From the NCBI GenBank assembly GCA_032718475.1, contig JAUCBJ010000176.1, positions 22,758 through 86,757 on the forward strand: DNA of 64,000 nucleotides, read 5' to 3'. The position numbers and the translations under genes are program-made. Of the stretch, positions 28,701 through 42,900 are shown piece by piece (the stretch's first letter is position 1; each line of letters starts with the position of its first letter). The stretch is from Nemertoderma westbladi. Its lineage: Eukaryota > Xenacoelomorpha > Nemertodermatida > Nemertodermatidae. The notes beneath the pieces were generated by a model that was given only the letters and a program-made list of their open reading frames with translations, was not told where the DNA came from and searched no databases.

Positions 28701-29699
28701 GGGTTGAGACAAAACGAGATAGGTCGGGGTTGAGACAAAACCAGAACGAGATAGGTCAGGGTTGAGACAAAACGAGAACGAGATAGGTCGGGGTTGAGAC
28801 AAAACGAGAACGAGATAGGTCGGGGTTGAGACGAAACGAGATAGGTCGGGGTTGAGACAAAACGAGATAGGTCGGGGTTGAGACAAAACGAGAACGAGAT
28901 AGGTCGGGGTTGAGACGAAACGAGATAGGTCGGGGTTGAGACAAAACGAGATAGGTCGGGGTTGAGACAAAACAAGAACGAGATAGGTCGGGGTTGAGAC
29001 AAAACCAGAACGAGATAGGTCGGGGTTGAGACGAAACGAGATAGGTCGGGGTTGAGACAAAACGAGATAGGTCGGGGTTGAGACAAAACCAGAACGATAT
29101 AGGTCGGGGTTGAGACAAAACGAGATAGGTCGGGGTTGAGACAAAACGAGAACGAGATAGGTCGGGGTTATGACAAAACCAGAACGAGATAGGTCGGGGT
29201 TGAGACAAAACCAGAACGAGATAGGTCGGGGTTGAGACAAAACGAGATAAGTCGGGGTTTAGACGAAACCAGAACGAGATAGGTTGGGGTTGAGACAAAA
29301 CCAGAACGAGATAGGTCGGGGTTGAGACAAAACGAGATAGGTCGGGGTTGAGACAAAACGAGATAGGTCGGGGTTGAGACAAAACCAGAACGAGATAGGT
29401 CGGGGTTGAGACAAAACGAGATAGGTCGGGGTTGAGACGAAACGAGATAGGTCGGGGTTGAGACAAAACCAGAACGAGATAGGTTGGGGTTGAGACAAAA
29501 CGAGATAGGTCGGGGTTGAGACGAAACGAGATAGGTCGGGGTTGAGACAAAACCAGAACGAGATAGGTCGGGGTTGAGACAAAACGAGATAGGTCGGGGT
29601 TGAGACGAAACGAGATAGGTCGGGGTTAAGACAAAACCAGAACGAGATAGGGCGGTGTTGAGACAAAACCAGAACGAGATAGGTCGGGGTTGAGACAAA

Positions 29700-32600
29700 A
29701 CGAGATAGGTCAGGGTTGAGACAAAACCAGAACGAGATAGGTCGGGGTTGAGACAAAACCAGAACTAGATAGGTCGGGGTTGAGACAAAACGAGAACGAG
29801 ATAGGTCGGGGTTGAGACAAAACGAAACGAGATAGGTCGGGGTTGAGACAAAACGAAACGAGATAGGTCGGGGTTGAGACAAAACCAGAATGAGATAGGT
29901 CGGGGTTGAGACGAAACGAGATAGGTCGGGGTTGAGACAAAACCAGAACGAGATAGGTCGGGGTTGAGACAAAACGAGATAGGTCGGGGTTGAGACAAAA
30001 CCAGAACGAGATAGGTCGGGGTTGAGACAAAACGAGATAGGTCGGGGTTGAGACGAAACGAGATAGGTCGGGGTTGAGACGAAACGAGATAGGTCGGGGT
30101 TGAGACAAAACCAGAACGAGATAGGTCGGGGTTGAGACAAAACCAGAACGAGAAAGGTCGGGGTTGAGACAAAACGAGATAGGTCGGGGTTGAGACGAAA
30201 CGAGATAGGTCGGGGTTGAGACAAAACCAGAACGAGATAGGTCGGGGTTAAGACAAAACCAGAACGAGATAGGTCGGGGTTGAGACAAAACCAGAACGAG
30301 ATAGGTCGGGTTGAGACAAAACGAGATAGGTCGGGGTTGAGACAAAACGAGAACGAGATAGGTCGGGGTTGAGACAAAACGAAACGAGATAGGTCGGGGT
30401 TGAGACAAAACGAAACGAGATAGGTCGGGGTTGAGACAAAACCAGAATGAGATAGGTCGGGGTTGAGACGAAACGAGATAGGTCGGGGTTGAGACAAAAC
30501 CAGAACGAGATAGGTCGGGGTTGAGATAAAACGAGATAGGTCGGGGTTGAGACAAAACCAGAACGAGATAGGTCGGGGTTGAGACGAAACGAGATAGGTC
30601 GGGGTTGAGACAAAACGAGATAGGTCGGGGTTGAGACAAAACCAGAACGAGATAGGTCGGGGTTGAGACAAAACGAGATAGGTCGGGGTTGAGACGAAAC
30701 GAGATAGGTCGGGGTTGAGACAAAACCAGAACGAGATAGGTCGGGGTTAAGACAAAACCAGAACGAGATAGGTCGGTGTTGAGACAAAACCAGAACGAGA
30801 TAGGTCGGGGTTCAGACAAAACCAGAATGAGATAGGTCGGGGTTGAGACGAAACGAGATAGGTCGGGGTTGAGACAAAACGAAACGAGATAGGTCGGGGT
30901 TGAGACAAAACCAGAATGAGATAGGTCGGGGTTGATACGAAACGAGATAGGTCGGGGTTGAGACAAAACCAGAACGAGATAGGTCGGGGTTGAGACAAAA
31001 CGAGATCGGTCGGGGTTGAGACAAAACGAAACGAGATAGGTCGGGGTTGAGACAAAACCAGAATGAGATAGGTCGGGGTTGAGACAAAACGAGATAGGTC
31101 GGGGTTGAGACGAAACGAGATAGGTCGGGGTTGAGACAAAACCAGAACGAGATAGGTCGGGGTTGAGACAAAACGAGATAGGTCGGGGTTGAGACAAAAC
31201 GAAACGAGATAGGTCGGGGTTGAGACAAAACCAGAATGAGATAGGTCGGGGTTGAGACAAAACGAGATAGGTCGGGGTTGAGACGAAACGAGATAGGTCG
31301 GGGTTGAGACAAAACCAGAACGAGATAGGTCGGGGTTGAGACAAAACTAGAATGAGATAGGTCGGGGTTGATACGAAACGAGATAGGTCGGGGTTGAGAC
31401 AAAACCAGAACGAGATAGGTCGGGGATGAGACAAAACGAGATCGGTCGGGGTTGAGACAAAACGAAACGAGATAGGTCGGGGTTGAGACAAAACCAGAAT
31501 GAGATAGGTCGGGGTTGAGACAAAACGAGATAGGTCGGGGTTGAGACGAAACGAGATAGGTCGGGGTTGAGACAAAACCAGAACGAGATAGGTCGGGGTT
31601 GAGACAAAACGAGATAGGTCGGGGTTGAGACGAAACGAGATAGGTCGGGGTTGAGACAAAACCAGAACGAGATAGGTCGGGGTTAAGACAAAACCAGAAC
31701 GAGATAGGTCGGGGTTGAGACAAAACGAGATAGGTCGGGGTTGAGACAAAACGAGATAGGTCGGGGTTGAGACAAAACCAGAACGAGATAGGTCGGGGTT
31801 GAGACAAAACGAGATAGGTCGGGGTTGAAACGAAACGAGATAGGTCGGGGTTGAGACAAAACCAGAACGAGATAGGTCGGGGTTAAGACAAAACCAGAAC
31901 GAGATAGGTCGGGGTTGAGACAAAACGAGATAGGTCGGGTTGAGACAAAACCAGAACGAGAAAGGTCGGGGTTGAGACAAAACGAAACGAGATAGGTCGG
32001 GGTTGAGACAAAACGAAACGAGATAGGTCGGGGTTGAGACAAAACCAGAATGAGATAGGTCGGGGTTGAGACGAAACGAGATAGGTCGGGGTTGAGACAA
32101 AACGGAACGAGATAGGTCGGGGTTGAGATAAAACCAGAATGAGATAGGTCGGGGTTGAGACAAAACCAGAACGAGATAGGTCGGGGTTCAGACAAAACCA
32201 GAATGAGATAGGTCGGGGTTGAGACGAAACGAGATAGGTCGGGGTTGAGACAAAACGAAACGAGATAGGTCGGGGTTGAGACAAAACCAGAATGAGATAG
32301 GTCGGGGTTGATACGAAACGAGATAGGTCGAGGTTGAGACAAAACCAGAACGAGATAGGTCGGGGTTGAGACAAAACGAGATCGGTCGGGGTTGAGACAA
32401 AACGAAACGAGATAGGTCGGGGTTGAGACAAAACCAGAATGAGATAGGTCGGGGTTGAGACAAAACGAGATAGGTCGGGGTTGAGACGAAACGAGATAGG
32501 TCGGGGTTGAGACAAAACCAGAACGAGATAGGTCGGGGTTGAGACAAAACGAGATAGGTCGGGGTTGAGACAACACGAAACGAGATAGGTCGGGGTTGAG

Positions 32601-35600
32601 ACAAAACCAGAATGAGATAGGTCGGGGTTGATACGAAACGAGATAGGTCGGGGTTGAGACAAAACCAGAACGAGATAGGTCGGTGTTGAGACAAAACGAG
32701 ATCGGTCGGGGTTGAGACAAAACGAAACGAGATAGGTCGGGGTTGAGACAAAACCAGAATGAGATAGGTCGGGGTTGAGACAAAACGAGATAGGTCGGGG
32801 TTGAGACGAAACGAGATAGGTCGGGGTTGAGACAAAACCAGAACGAGATAGGTCGGGGTTGAGACAAAACGAGATAGGTCGGGGTTGAGACGAAACGAGA
32901 TAGGTCGGGGTTGAGACAAAACCAGAACGAGATAGGTCGGGGTTAAGACAAAACCAGAACGAGATAGGTCGGGATTGAGACAAAACGAGATAGGTCGGGG
33001 TTGAGACAAAACGAGATAGGTCGGGGTTGAGACAAAACCAGAACGAGATAGGTCGGGGTTGAGACAAAACGAGATAGGTCGGGGTTGAGACGAAACGAGA
33101 TAGGTCGGGGTTGAGACAAAACCAGAACGAGATAGGTCGGGGATAAGACAAAACCAGAACGAGATAGGTCGGGGTTGAGACAAAACGAGATAGGTCGGGT
33201 TGAGACAAAACCAGAACGAGAAAGGTCGGGGTTGAGACAAAACGAAACGAGATAGGTCGGGGTTGAGACAAAACGAAACGAGATAGGTCGGGGTTGAGAC
33301 AAAACCAGAATGAGATAGGTCGGGGTTGAGACGAAACGAGATAGGTCGGGGTTGAGACAAAACGGAACGAGATAGGTCGGGGTTGAGATAAAACCAGAAT
33401 GAGATAGGTCGGGGTTGAGACGAAACGAGATAGGTCGGGGTTGAGACAAAACCAGAACGAGATAGGTCGGGGTTGAGACAAAACGAGATAGGTCGGGGTT
33501 GAGACAAAACCAGAACGAGATAGGTCGGGGTTGAGACAAAAAGAGATAGGTCGGGGTTGAGACGAAACGAGATAGGTCGGGGTTGAGACAAAACCAGAAT
33601 GAGATAGGTCGGGGTTGAGACGAAACGAGATAGGTCGGGGTTGAGACAAAACCAGAACGAGATAGGTCGGGGTTGAGACAAAACGAGATAGGTCGGGGTT
33701 GAGACAAAACCAGAACGATATAGGTCGGGGTTGAGACAAAACGAGATAGGTCGGGGTTGAGACAAAACCAGAACGAGATAGGTCGGGGTTGAGACAAAAC
33801 GAGATCGGTCGGGGTTGAGACAAAACGAAACGAGATAGGTCGGGGTTGAGACAAAACCAGAACGAGATAGGTCGGGGTTGAGACAAAACGAGATAGGTCG
33901 GGGTTGAGACGAAACGAGATAGGTCGGGGTTGAGACAAAACGAGATAGGTCGGGGTTGAGACGAAACGAGATAGGTCGGGGTTGAGACAAAACCAGAACG
34001 AGATAGGTCGGGGTTGAGACAAAACGAGATAGGTCGGGGTTGAGACAACACGAAACGAGATAGGTCGGGGTTGAGACAAAACCAGAATGAGATAGGTCGG
34101 GGTTGATACGAAACGAGATAGGTCGGGGTTGAGACAAAACCAGAACGAGATAGGTCGGTGTTGAGACAAAACGAGATCGGTCGGGGTTGAGACAAAACGA
34201 AACGAGATAGGTCGGGGTTGAGACAAAACCAGAATGAGATAGGTCGGGGTTGAGACAAAACGAGATAGGTCGGGGTTGAGACGAAACGAGATAGGTCGGG
34301 GTTGAGACAAAACCAGAACGAGATAGGTCGGGGTTGAGACAAAACGAGATAGGTCGGGGTTGAGACGAAACGAGATAGGTCGGGGTTGAGACAAAACCAG
34401 AACGAGATAGGTCGGGGTTAAGACAAAACCAGAACGAGATAGGTCGGGGTTGAGACAAAACGAGATAGGTCGGGGTTGAGACAAAACGAGATAGGTCGGG
34501 GTTGAGACAAAACCAGAACGAGATAGGTCGGGGTTGAGACAAAACGAGATAGGTCGGGGTTGAGACGAAACGAGATAGGTCGGGGTTGAGACAAAACCAG
34601 AACGAGATAGGTCGGGGTTGAGACAAAACGAAACGAGATAGGTCGGGGTTGAGACAAAACCAGAATGAGATAGGTCGGGGTTGAGACAAAACGAGATAGG
34701 TCGGGGTTGAGACGAAACGAGATAGGTCGGGGTTGAGACAAAACCAGAACGAGATAGGTCGGGGTTGAGACAAAACGAGATAGGTCGGGGTTGAGACGAA
34801 ACGAGATAGGTCGGGGTTGAGACAAAACCAGAACGAGATAGGTCGGGGTTAAGACAAAACCAGAACGAGATAGGTCGGGGTTGAGACAAAACGAGATAGG
34901 TCGGGGTTGAGACGAAACGAGATAGGTCGGGGTTGAGACAAAACCAGAACGAGATAGGTCGGGGTTAAGACAAAACCAGAACGAGATAGGTCGGGGTTGA
35001 GACAAAACGAGATAGGTCGGGTTGAGACAAAACCAGAACGAGAAAGGTCGGGGTTGAGACAAAACGAAACGAGATAGGTCGGGGTTGAGACAAAACGAAA
35101 CGAGATAGGTCGGGGTTGAGACAAAACCAGAATGAGATAGGTCGGGGTTGAGACGAAACGAGATAGGTCGGGGTTGAGACAAAACGGAACGAGATAGGTC
35201 GGGGTTGAGATAAAACCAGAATGAGATAGGTCGGGGTTGAGACAAAACGAAACGAGATAGGTCGGGGTTGAGACAAAACCAGAATGAGATAGGTCGGGGT
35301 TGAGACAAAACGAGATAGGTCGGGGTTGAGACGAAACGAGATAGGTCGGGGTTGAGACAAAACCAGAACGAGATAGGTCGGGGTTGAGACAAAACGAGAT
35401 AGGTCGGGGTTGAGACGAAACGAGATAGGTCGGGGTTGAGACAAAACCAGAACGAGATAGGTCGGGGTTAAGACAAAACCAGAACGAGATAGGTCGGGGT
35501 TGAGACAAAACGAGATAGGTCGGGGTTGAGACAAAACGAGATAGGTCGGGGTTGAGACAAAACCAGAACGAGATAGGTCGGGGTTGAGACAAAACGAGAT

Positions 35601-36640
35601 AGGTCGGGGTTGAGACGAAACGAGATAGGTCGGGGTTGAGACAAAACCAGAACGAGATAGGTCGGGGTTGAGACAAAACGAAACGAGATAGGTCGGGGTT
35701 GAGACAAAACCAGAATGAGATAGGTCGGGGTTGAGACAAAACGAGATAGGTCGGGGTTGAGACGAAACGAGATAGGTCGGGGTTGAGACAAAACCAGAAC
35801 GAGATAGGTCGGGGTTGAGACAAAACGAGATAGGTCGGGGTTGAGACGAAACGAGATAGGTCGGGGTTGAGACAAAACCAGAACGAGATAGGTCGGGGTT
35901 AAGACAAAACCAGAACGAGATAGGTCGGGGTTGAGACAAAACGAGATAGGTCGGGGTTGAGACGAAACGAGATAGGTCGGGGTTGAGACAAAACCAGAAC
36001 GAGATAGGTCGGGGTTAAGACAAAACCAGAACGAGATAGGTCGGGGTTGAGACAAAACGAGATAGGTCGGGTTGAGACAAAACCAGAACGAGAAAGGTCG
36101 GGGTTGAGACAAAACGAAACGAGATAGGTCGGGGTTGAGACAAAACGAAACGAGATAGGTCGGGGTTGAGACAAAACCAGAATGAGATAGGTCGGGGTTG
36201 AGACGAAACGAGATAGGTCGGGGTTGAGACAAAACGGAACGAGATAGGTCGGGGTTGAGATAAAACCAGAATGAGATAGGTCGGGGTTGAGACGAAACGA
36301 GATAGGTCGGGGTTGAGACAAAACCAGAACGAGATAGGTCGGGGTTGAGACAAAACGAGATAGGTCGGGGTTGAGACAAAACCAGAACGAGATAGGTCGG
36401 GGTTGAGACAAAAAGAGATTGGTCGGGGTAGAGACGAAACGAGATAGGTCGGGGTTGAGACAAAACCAGAATGAGATAGGTCGGGGTTGAGACGAAACGA
36501 GATAGGTCGGGGTTGAGACAAAACCAGAACGAGATAGGTCGGGGTTGAGACAAAACGAGATAGGTCGGGGTTGAGACAAAACCAGAACGATATAGGTCGG
36601 GGTTGAGACAAAACGAGATAGGTCGGGGTTGAGACAAAAC
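29700..36640. repeat. Satellite subdomain 3: GACGAAACG and AATGAG variants
   Basis: Three markers become frequent together: units beginning GACGAAACG, the AATGAGAT change (from AACGAGAT), and the 31-bp CGAAACGAG form. Occasional units read AAACGGAACG or GAGATAAAACC (for example near 32,101, 33,361, 35,183 and 36,232). A clean 1,050-bp tandem duplication sits at about 34,187-36,286. The same marker set reappears at about 39,750-41,200 because a large block was copied into subdomain 4. Confidence 0.7.
34187..36286. repeat. 1,050-bp tandem duplication
   Basis: Bases at about 34,187-35,236 are followed directly by a second copy at about 35,237-36,286. The same run of unit types (31-bp CGAAACGAG, AATGAG, GACGAAACG, GTTAAG, AAACGGAACG, GAGATAAAACC) appears at a constant offset of 1,050 bp. 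Just outside the pair the sequences differ: ACGAGATCGGTC precedes the first copy, and GACGAAACGAG follows the second copy where GACAAAACGAAACG follows the first. This supports a single clean tandem duplication. Confidence 0.85.
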
Positions 36641-39600
36641 GAGATAGGTCGGGGTTGTGACAAAACGAGATAGGTCTGGGTTGAGACAAAACGAGATAGG
36701 TCGGGGTTGAGACAAAACGAGATAGGTCGGGGTTGAGACAAAACGAGATAGGTCGGGGTTGAGACAAAACAAGATAGGTCGGGGTTGAGACAACACGAGA
36801 TAGGTCGGGGTTGAGACAAAACGAGTAGGTCGGGGTTGAGACAATACGAGATAGGTCGGGGTTGAGACAAAACGAGATAGGTCGGGGTTGAGACAAAACG
36901 AGATAGGTCGGGGTTGAGACAAAACAAGATAGGTCGGGGTTGAGACAACACGAGATAGGTCGGGGTTGAGACAAAACGAGTAGGTCGGGGTTGAGACAAA
37001 ACCAGAACGAGATAGGTCAGGGTTGAGACAAAACGAGATAGGTCGGGGTTGAGACAAAACGAGATAGGTCGGGGTTGAGACAAAACGAGATAGGTCGGGG
37101 TTGAGACAAAACCAGAACGAGATAGGTCGCGGTTGAGACAAAACGAGAACGAGATAGGTCGGGGTTGAGACAAAACGAGATAGGTCGGGGTTGAGACAAA
37201 ACGAGAACGAGATAGGTCGGGGTTCAGACAAAACCAGAACGAGATAGGTCGGGGTTCAGACAAAACCAGAACGAGATAGGTCGGGGTTGAGACAAAACGA
37301 GATAGGTCGGGGTTGAGACAAAACCAGAACGAGATAGGTCGGGGTTGAGACAACACGAGAACGATATAGGTCGGGGTTGAGACAAAACGAGATAGGTCGG
37401 GGTTGAGACAAAACGAGAACGAGATAGGTAGGGGTTGAGACAAAACGAGAACGAGATAGGTCGGGGTTGAGACAAAACGAGATAGGTCGGGGTTGAGACA
37501 ATACGAGAACGAGATAGGTCGGGGTTGAGACAAAACGAGATAGGTCTGGGTTGAGACAAAACGAGAACGAGATAGTTCGGGGTTGAGACAAAACCAGAAC
37601 GAGATAGGTCAGGGTTGAGACAAAACGAGATAGGTCGGGTTGAGACAACACGAGATAGGTCGGGGTTGAGACAAAACGAGTAGGTCGGGGTTGAGACAAA
37701 ACCAGAACGAGATAGGTCGGGGTTGAGACAAAACCAGAACGAGTTAGGTCGGGGTTGAGACAAAACGAGATAGGTCGGGGTTGAGACAAAACGAGATAGG
37801 TCGGGGTTGAGACAAAACAAGATAGGTCGGGGTTGAGTCAACACGAGATAGGTCGGGGTTGAGACAAAACGAGTAGGTCGGGGTTGAGACAAAACCAGAA
37901 CGAGATAGGTCAGGGTTGAGACAAAACGAGATAGGTCGGGGTTGAGACAAAACGAGATAGGTCGGGGTTGAGACAAAACGAGATAGGTCGGGGTTGAGAC
38001 AAAACCAGAACGAGATAGGTCGGGGTTGAGACAAAACGAGAACGAGATAGGTCGGGGTTCAGACAAAACCAGAACGAGATAGGTCGGGGTTCAGACAAAA
38101 CCAGAACGAGATAGGTCGGGGTTGAGAAAAAATGATATAGGTCGGGGTTGAGACAAAACGAGATAGGTCGGGATTGAGACAAAACGAGAACGAGATAGGT
38201 CGGGGTTGAGACAAAACGAGAACGAGATAGGTCGGGGTTGAGACAAAACGAGAACGAGATAGGTTGGGGTTGAGACGAAACCAGAACGAGATAGGTCGGG
38301 GTTGAGACAAAACGAGATAGGTCGGGGTTGAGACAAAACGAGAACGAGATAGGTAGGGGTTGAGACAAAACGAGAACGAGATAGGTCGGGGTTGAGACAA
38401 AACGAGATAGGTCGGGGTTGAGACAATACGAGAACGAGATAGGTCGGGGTTGAGACAAAACGAGATAGGTCGGGGTTGAGACAAAACGAGAACGAGATAG
38501 GTCGGGGTTGAGACAAAACCAGAACGAGATAGGTCAGGGTTGAGACAAAACGAGATAGGTCGGGTTGAGACAACACGAGATAGGTCGGGGTTGAGACAAA
38601 ACGAGTAGGTCGGGGTTGAGACAAAACCAGAACGAGATAGGTCGGGGTTGAGACAAAACCAGAACGAGTTAGGTCGGGGTTGAGACAAAACGAGATAGGT
38701 CGGGGTTGAGACAAAACGAGATAGGTCGGGGTTGAGACAAAACAAGATAGGTCGGGGTTGAGTCAACACGAGATAGGTCGGGGTTGAGACAAAACGAGTA
38801 GGTCGGGGTTGAGACAAAACCAGAACGAGATAGGTCAGGGTTGAGACAAAACGAGATAGGTCGGGGTTGAGACAAAACGAGATAGGTCGGGGTTGAGACA
38901 AAACGAGATAGGTCGGGGTTGAGACAAAACCAGAACGAGATAGGTCGGGGTTGAGACAAAACGAGAACGAGATAGGTCGGGGTTCAGACAAAACCAGAAC
39001 GAGATAGGTCGGGGTTCAGACAAAACCAGAACGAGATAGGTCGGGGTTGAGAAAAAATGATATAGGTCGGGGTTGAGACAAAACGAGATAGGTCGGGATT
39101 GAGACAAAACGAGAACGAGATAGGTCGGGGTTGAGACAAAACGAGAACGAGATAGGTCGGGGTTGAGACAAAACGAGAACGAGATAGGTCGGGGTTGAGA
39201 CGAAACCAGAACGAGATAGGTCGGGGTTGAGACAAAACGAGATAGGTCGGGGTTGAGACAAAACCAGAACGAGATAGGTCGGGGTTGAGACAAAACGAGA
39301 ACGAGATAGGTCGGGGTTGAGACAAAACAGAACGAGATAGGTCGGGGTTGAGACAAAACGAGATAGGTCGGGGTTGAGACAAAACGAAACGAGATAGGTC
39401 GGGGTTGAGACAAAACCAGAACGAGATAGGTCGGGGTTGAGACAAAACGAGATAGGTCGGGGTTGAGACGAAACGAGATAGGTCGGGGTTGAGACAAAAC
39501 GAGATAGGTCGGGGTTGAGACAGAAACGAGATAGGTCGGGGTTGAGACAAAACCAGAACGAGATAGGTCGGGGTTGAGACAAAACGAGATAGGTCGGGGT

Positions 39601-42600
39601 TGAGACAAAACGAAACGAGATAGGTCGGGGTTGAGACAAAACCAGAATGAGATAGGTCGGGGTTGATACGAAACGAGATAGGTCGGGGTTGAGACAAAAC
39701 CAGAACGAGATAGGTCGGGGTTGAGACAAAACGAGATCGGTCGGGGTTGAGACAAAACGAAACGAGATAGGTCGGGGTTGAGACAAAACCAGAATGAGAT
39801 AGGTCGGGGTTGAGACAAAACGAGATAGGTCGGGGTTGAGACGAAACGAGATAGGTCGGGGTTGAGACAAAACCAGAACGAGATAGGTCGGGGTTGAGAC
39901 AAAACGAGATAGGTCGGGGTTGAGACGAAACGAGATAGGTCGGGGTTGAGACAAAACCAGAACGAGATAGGTCGGGGTTAAGACAAAACCAGAACGAGAT
40001 AGGTCGGGGTTGAGACAAAACGAGATAGGTCGGGGTTGAGACAAAACGAGATAGGTCGGGGTTGAGACAAAACCAGAACGAGATAGGTCGGGGTTGAGAC
40101 AAAACGAGATAGGTCGGGGTTGAGACGAAACGAGATAGGTCGGGGTTGAGACAAAACCAGAACGAGATAGGTCGGGGTTGAGACAAAACGAAACGAGATA
40201 GGTCGGGGTTGAGACAAAACCAGAATGAGATAGGTCGGGGTTGAGACAAAACGAGATAGGTCGGGGTTGAGACGAAACGAGATAGGTCGGGGTTGAGACA
40301 AAACCAGAACGAGATAGGTCGGGGTTGAGACAAAACGAGATAGGTCGGGGTTGAGACGAAACGAGATAGGTCGGGGTTGAGACAAAACCAGAACGAGATA
40401 GGTCGGGGTTAAGACAAAACCAGAACGAGATAGGTCGGGGTTGAGACAAAACGAGATAGGTCGGGGTTGAGACAAAACGAGATAGGTCGGGGTTGAGACA
40501 AAACCAGAACGAGATAGGTCGGGGTTGAGACAAAACGAGATAGGTCGGGGTTGAGACGAAACGAGATAGGTCGGGGTTGAGACAAAACCAGAACGAGATA
40601 GGTCGGGGTTAAGACAAAACCAGAACGAGATAGGTCGGGGTTGAGACAAAACGAGATAGGTCGGGTTGAGACAAAACCAGAACGAGAAAGGTCGGGGTTG
40701 AGACAAAACGAAACGAGATAGGTCGGGGTTGAGACAAAACGAAACGAGATAGGTCGGGGTTGAGACAAAACCAGAATGAGATAGGTCGGGGTTGAGACGA
40801 AACGAGATAGGTCGGGGTTGAGACAAAACGGAACGAGATAGGTCGGGGTTGAGATAAAACCAGAATGAGATAGGTCGGGGTTGAGACGAAACGAGATAGG
40901 TCGGGGTTGAGACAAAACCAAAACGAGATAGGTCGGGGTTGAGACAAAACGAGATAGGTCGGGGTTGAGACAAAACCAGAACGAGATAGGTCGGGGTTGA
41001 GACAAAAAGAGATTGGTCGGGGTAGAGACGAAACGAGATAGGTCGGGGTTGAGACAAAACCAGAATGAGATAGGTCGGGGTTGAGACGAAACGAGATAGG
41101 TCGGGGTTGAGACAAAACCAGAACGAGATAGGTCGGGGTTGAGACAAAACGAGATAGGTCGGGGTTGAGACAAAACCAGAACGATATAGGTCGGGGTTGA
41201 GACAAAACGAGATAGGTCGGGGTTGAGACAAAACGAGATAGGTCGGGGTTGTGACAAAACGAGATAGGTCTGGGTTGAGACAAAACGAGATAGGTCGGGG
41301 TTGAGACAAAACGAGATAGGTCGGGGTTGAGACAAAACGAGATAGGTCGGGGTTGAGACAAAACAAGATAGGTCGGGGTTGAGACAACACGAGATAGGTC
41401 GGGGTTGAGACAAAACGAGTAGGTCGGGGTTGAGACAATACGAGATAGGTCGGGGTTGAGACAAAACGAGATAGGTCGGGGTTGAGACAAAACGAGATAG
41501 GTCGGGGTTGAGACAAAACAAGATAGGTCGGGGTTGAGACAACACGAGATAGGTCGGGGTTGAGACAAAACGAGTAGGTCGGGGTTGAGACAAAACCAGA
41601 ACGAGATAGGTCAGGGTTGAGACAAAACGAGATAGGTCGGGGTTGAGACAAAACGAGATAGGTCGGGGTTGAGACAAAACGAGATAGGTCGGGGTTGAGA
41701 CAAAACCAGAACGAGATAGGTCGCGGTTGAGACAAAACGAGAACGAGATAGGTCGGGGTTGAGACAAAACGAGATAGGTCGGGGTTGAGACAAAACGAGA
41801 ACGAGATAGGTCGGGGTTCAGACAAAACCAGAACGAGATAGGTCGGGGTTCAGACAAAACCAGAACGAGATAGGTCGGGGTTGAGACAAAACGAGATAGG
41901 TCGGGGTTGAGACAAAACCAGAACGAGATAGGTCGGGGTTGAGACAACACGAGAACGATATAGGTCGGGGTTGAGACAAAACGAGATAGGTCGGGGTTGA
42001 GACAAAACGAGAACGAGATAGGTAGGGGTTGAGACAAAACGAGAACGAGATAGGTCGGGGTTGAGACAAAACGAGATAGGTCGGGGTTGAGACAATACGA
42101 GAACGAGATAGGTCGGGGTTGAGACAAAACGAGATAGGTCTGGGTTGAGACAAAACGAGAACGAGATAGTTCGGGGTTGAGACAAAACCAGAACGAGATA
42201 GGTCAGGGTTGAGACAAAACGAGATAGGTCGGGTTGAGACAACACGAGATAGGTCGGGGTTGAGACAAAACGAGTAGGTCGGGGTTGAGACAAAACCAGA
42301 ACGAGATAGGTCGGGGTTGAGACAAAACCAGAACGAGTTAGGTCGGGGTTGAGACAAAACGAGATAGGTCGGGGTTGAGACAAAACGAGATAGGTCGGGG
42401 TTGAGACAAAACAAGATAGGTCGGGGTTGAGTCAACACGAGATAGGTCGGGGTTGAGACAAAACGAGTAGGTCGGGGTTGAGACAAAACCAGAACGAGAT
42501 AGGTCAGGGTTGAGACAAAACGAGATAGGTCGGGGTTGAGACAAAACGAGATAGGTCGGGGTTGAGACAAAACGAGATAGGTCGGGGTTGAGACAAAACC

Positions 42601-42900
42601 AGAACGAGATAGGTCGGGGTTGAGACAAAACGAGAACGAGATAGGTCGGGGTTCAGACAAAACCAGAACGAGATAGGTCGGGGTTCAGACAAAACCAGAA
42701 CGAGATAGGTCGGGGTTGAGAAAAAATGATATAGGTCGGGGTTGAGACAAAACGAGATAGGTCGGGATTGAGACAAAACGAGAACGAGATAGGTCGGGGT
42801 TGAGACAAAACGAGAACGAGATAGGTCGGGGTTGAGACAAAACGAGAACGAGATAGGTTGGGGTTGAGACGAAACCAGAACGAGATAGGTCGGGGTTGAG
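35237..42900. repeat. About 3.1-kb block duplicated at offset 4,510/4,594 bp
   Basis: The variant order at about 35,237-38,300 reappears at about 39,747-42,900. The offset is 4,510 bp up to about 35,940 and 4,594 bp afterwards, so an 84-bp indel separates the copies. The rare ACAATACGAG unit at 36,841 is matched at 41,435, and GAGAAAAAATGATATA at 38,126 is matched at 42,720, both exactly 4,594 bp apart. A further partial copy follows at offset about 2,239 bp (ACAATA again at 43,674). Confidence 0.85.

Larger units (their letters stand above)
8000..29700. repeat. Satellite subdomain 2: mixed 26/32-bp units with large tandem duplications
   Basis: GTTCAG junctions and the 31-bp form become rare here (31-bp units remain near 10,141, 12,146 and 17,147). 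26-bp units alternate with 32-bp units of both the CCAGAAC and CGAGAAC types. GTTAAG junctions recur and give the TAA codons that end reverse frames. The subdomain holds the 2,005-bp and 3,115/3,116-bp duplications listed separately. A block near 9,169-10,100 also recurs at 20,975 onward with an offset of 11,806 bp. The boundaries are approximate. Confidence 0.7.
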
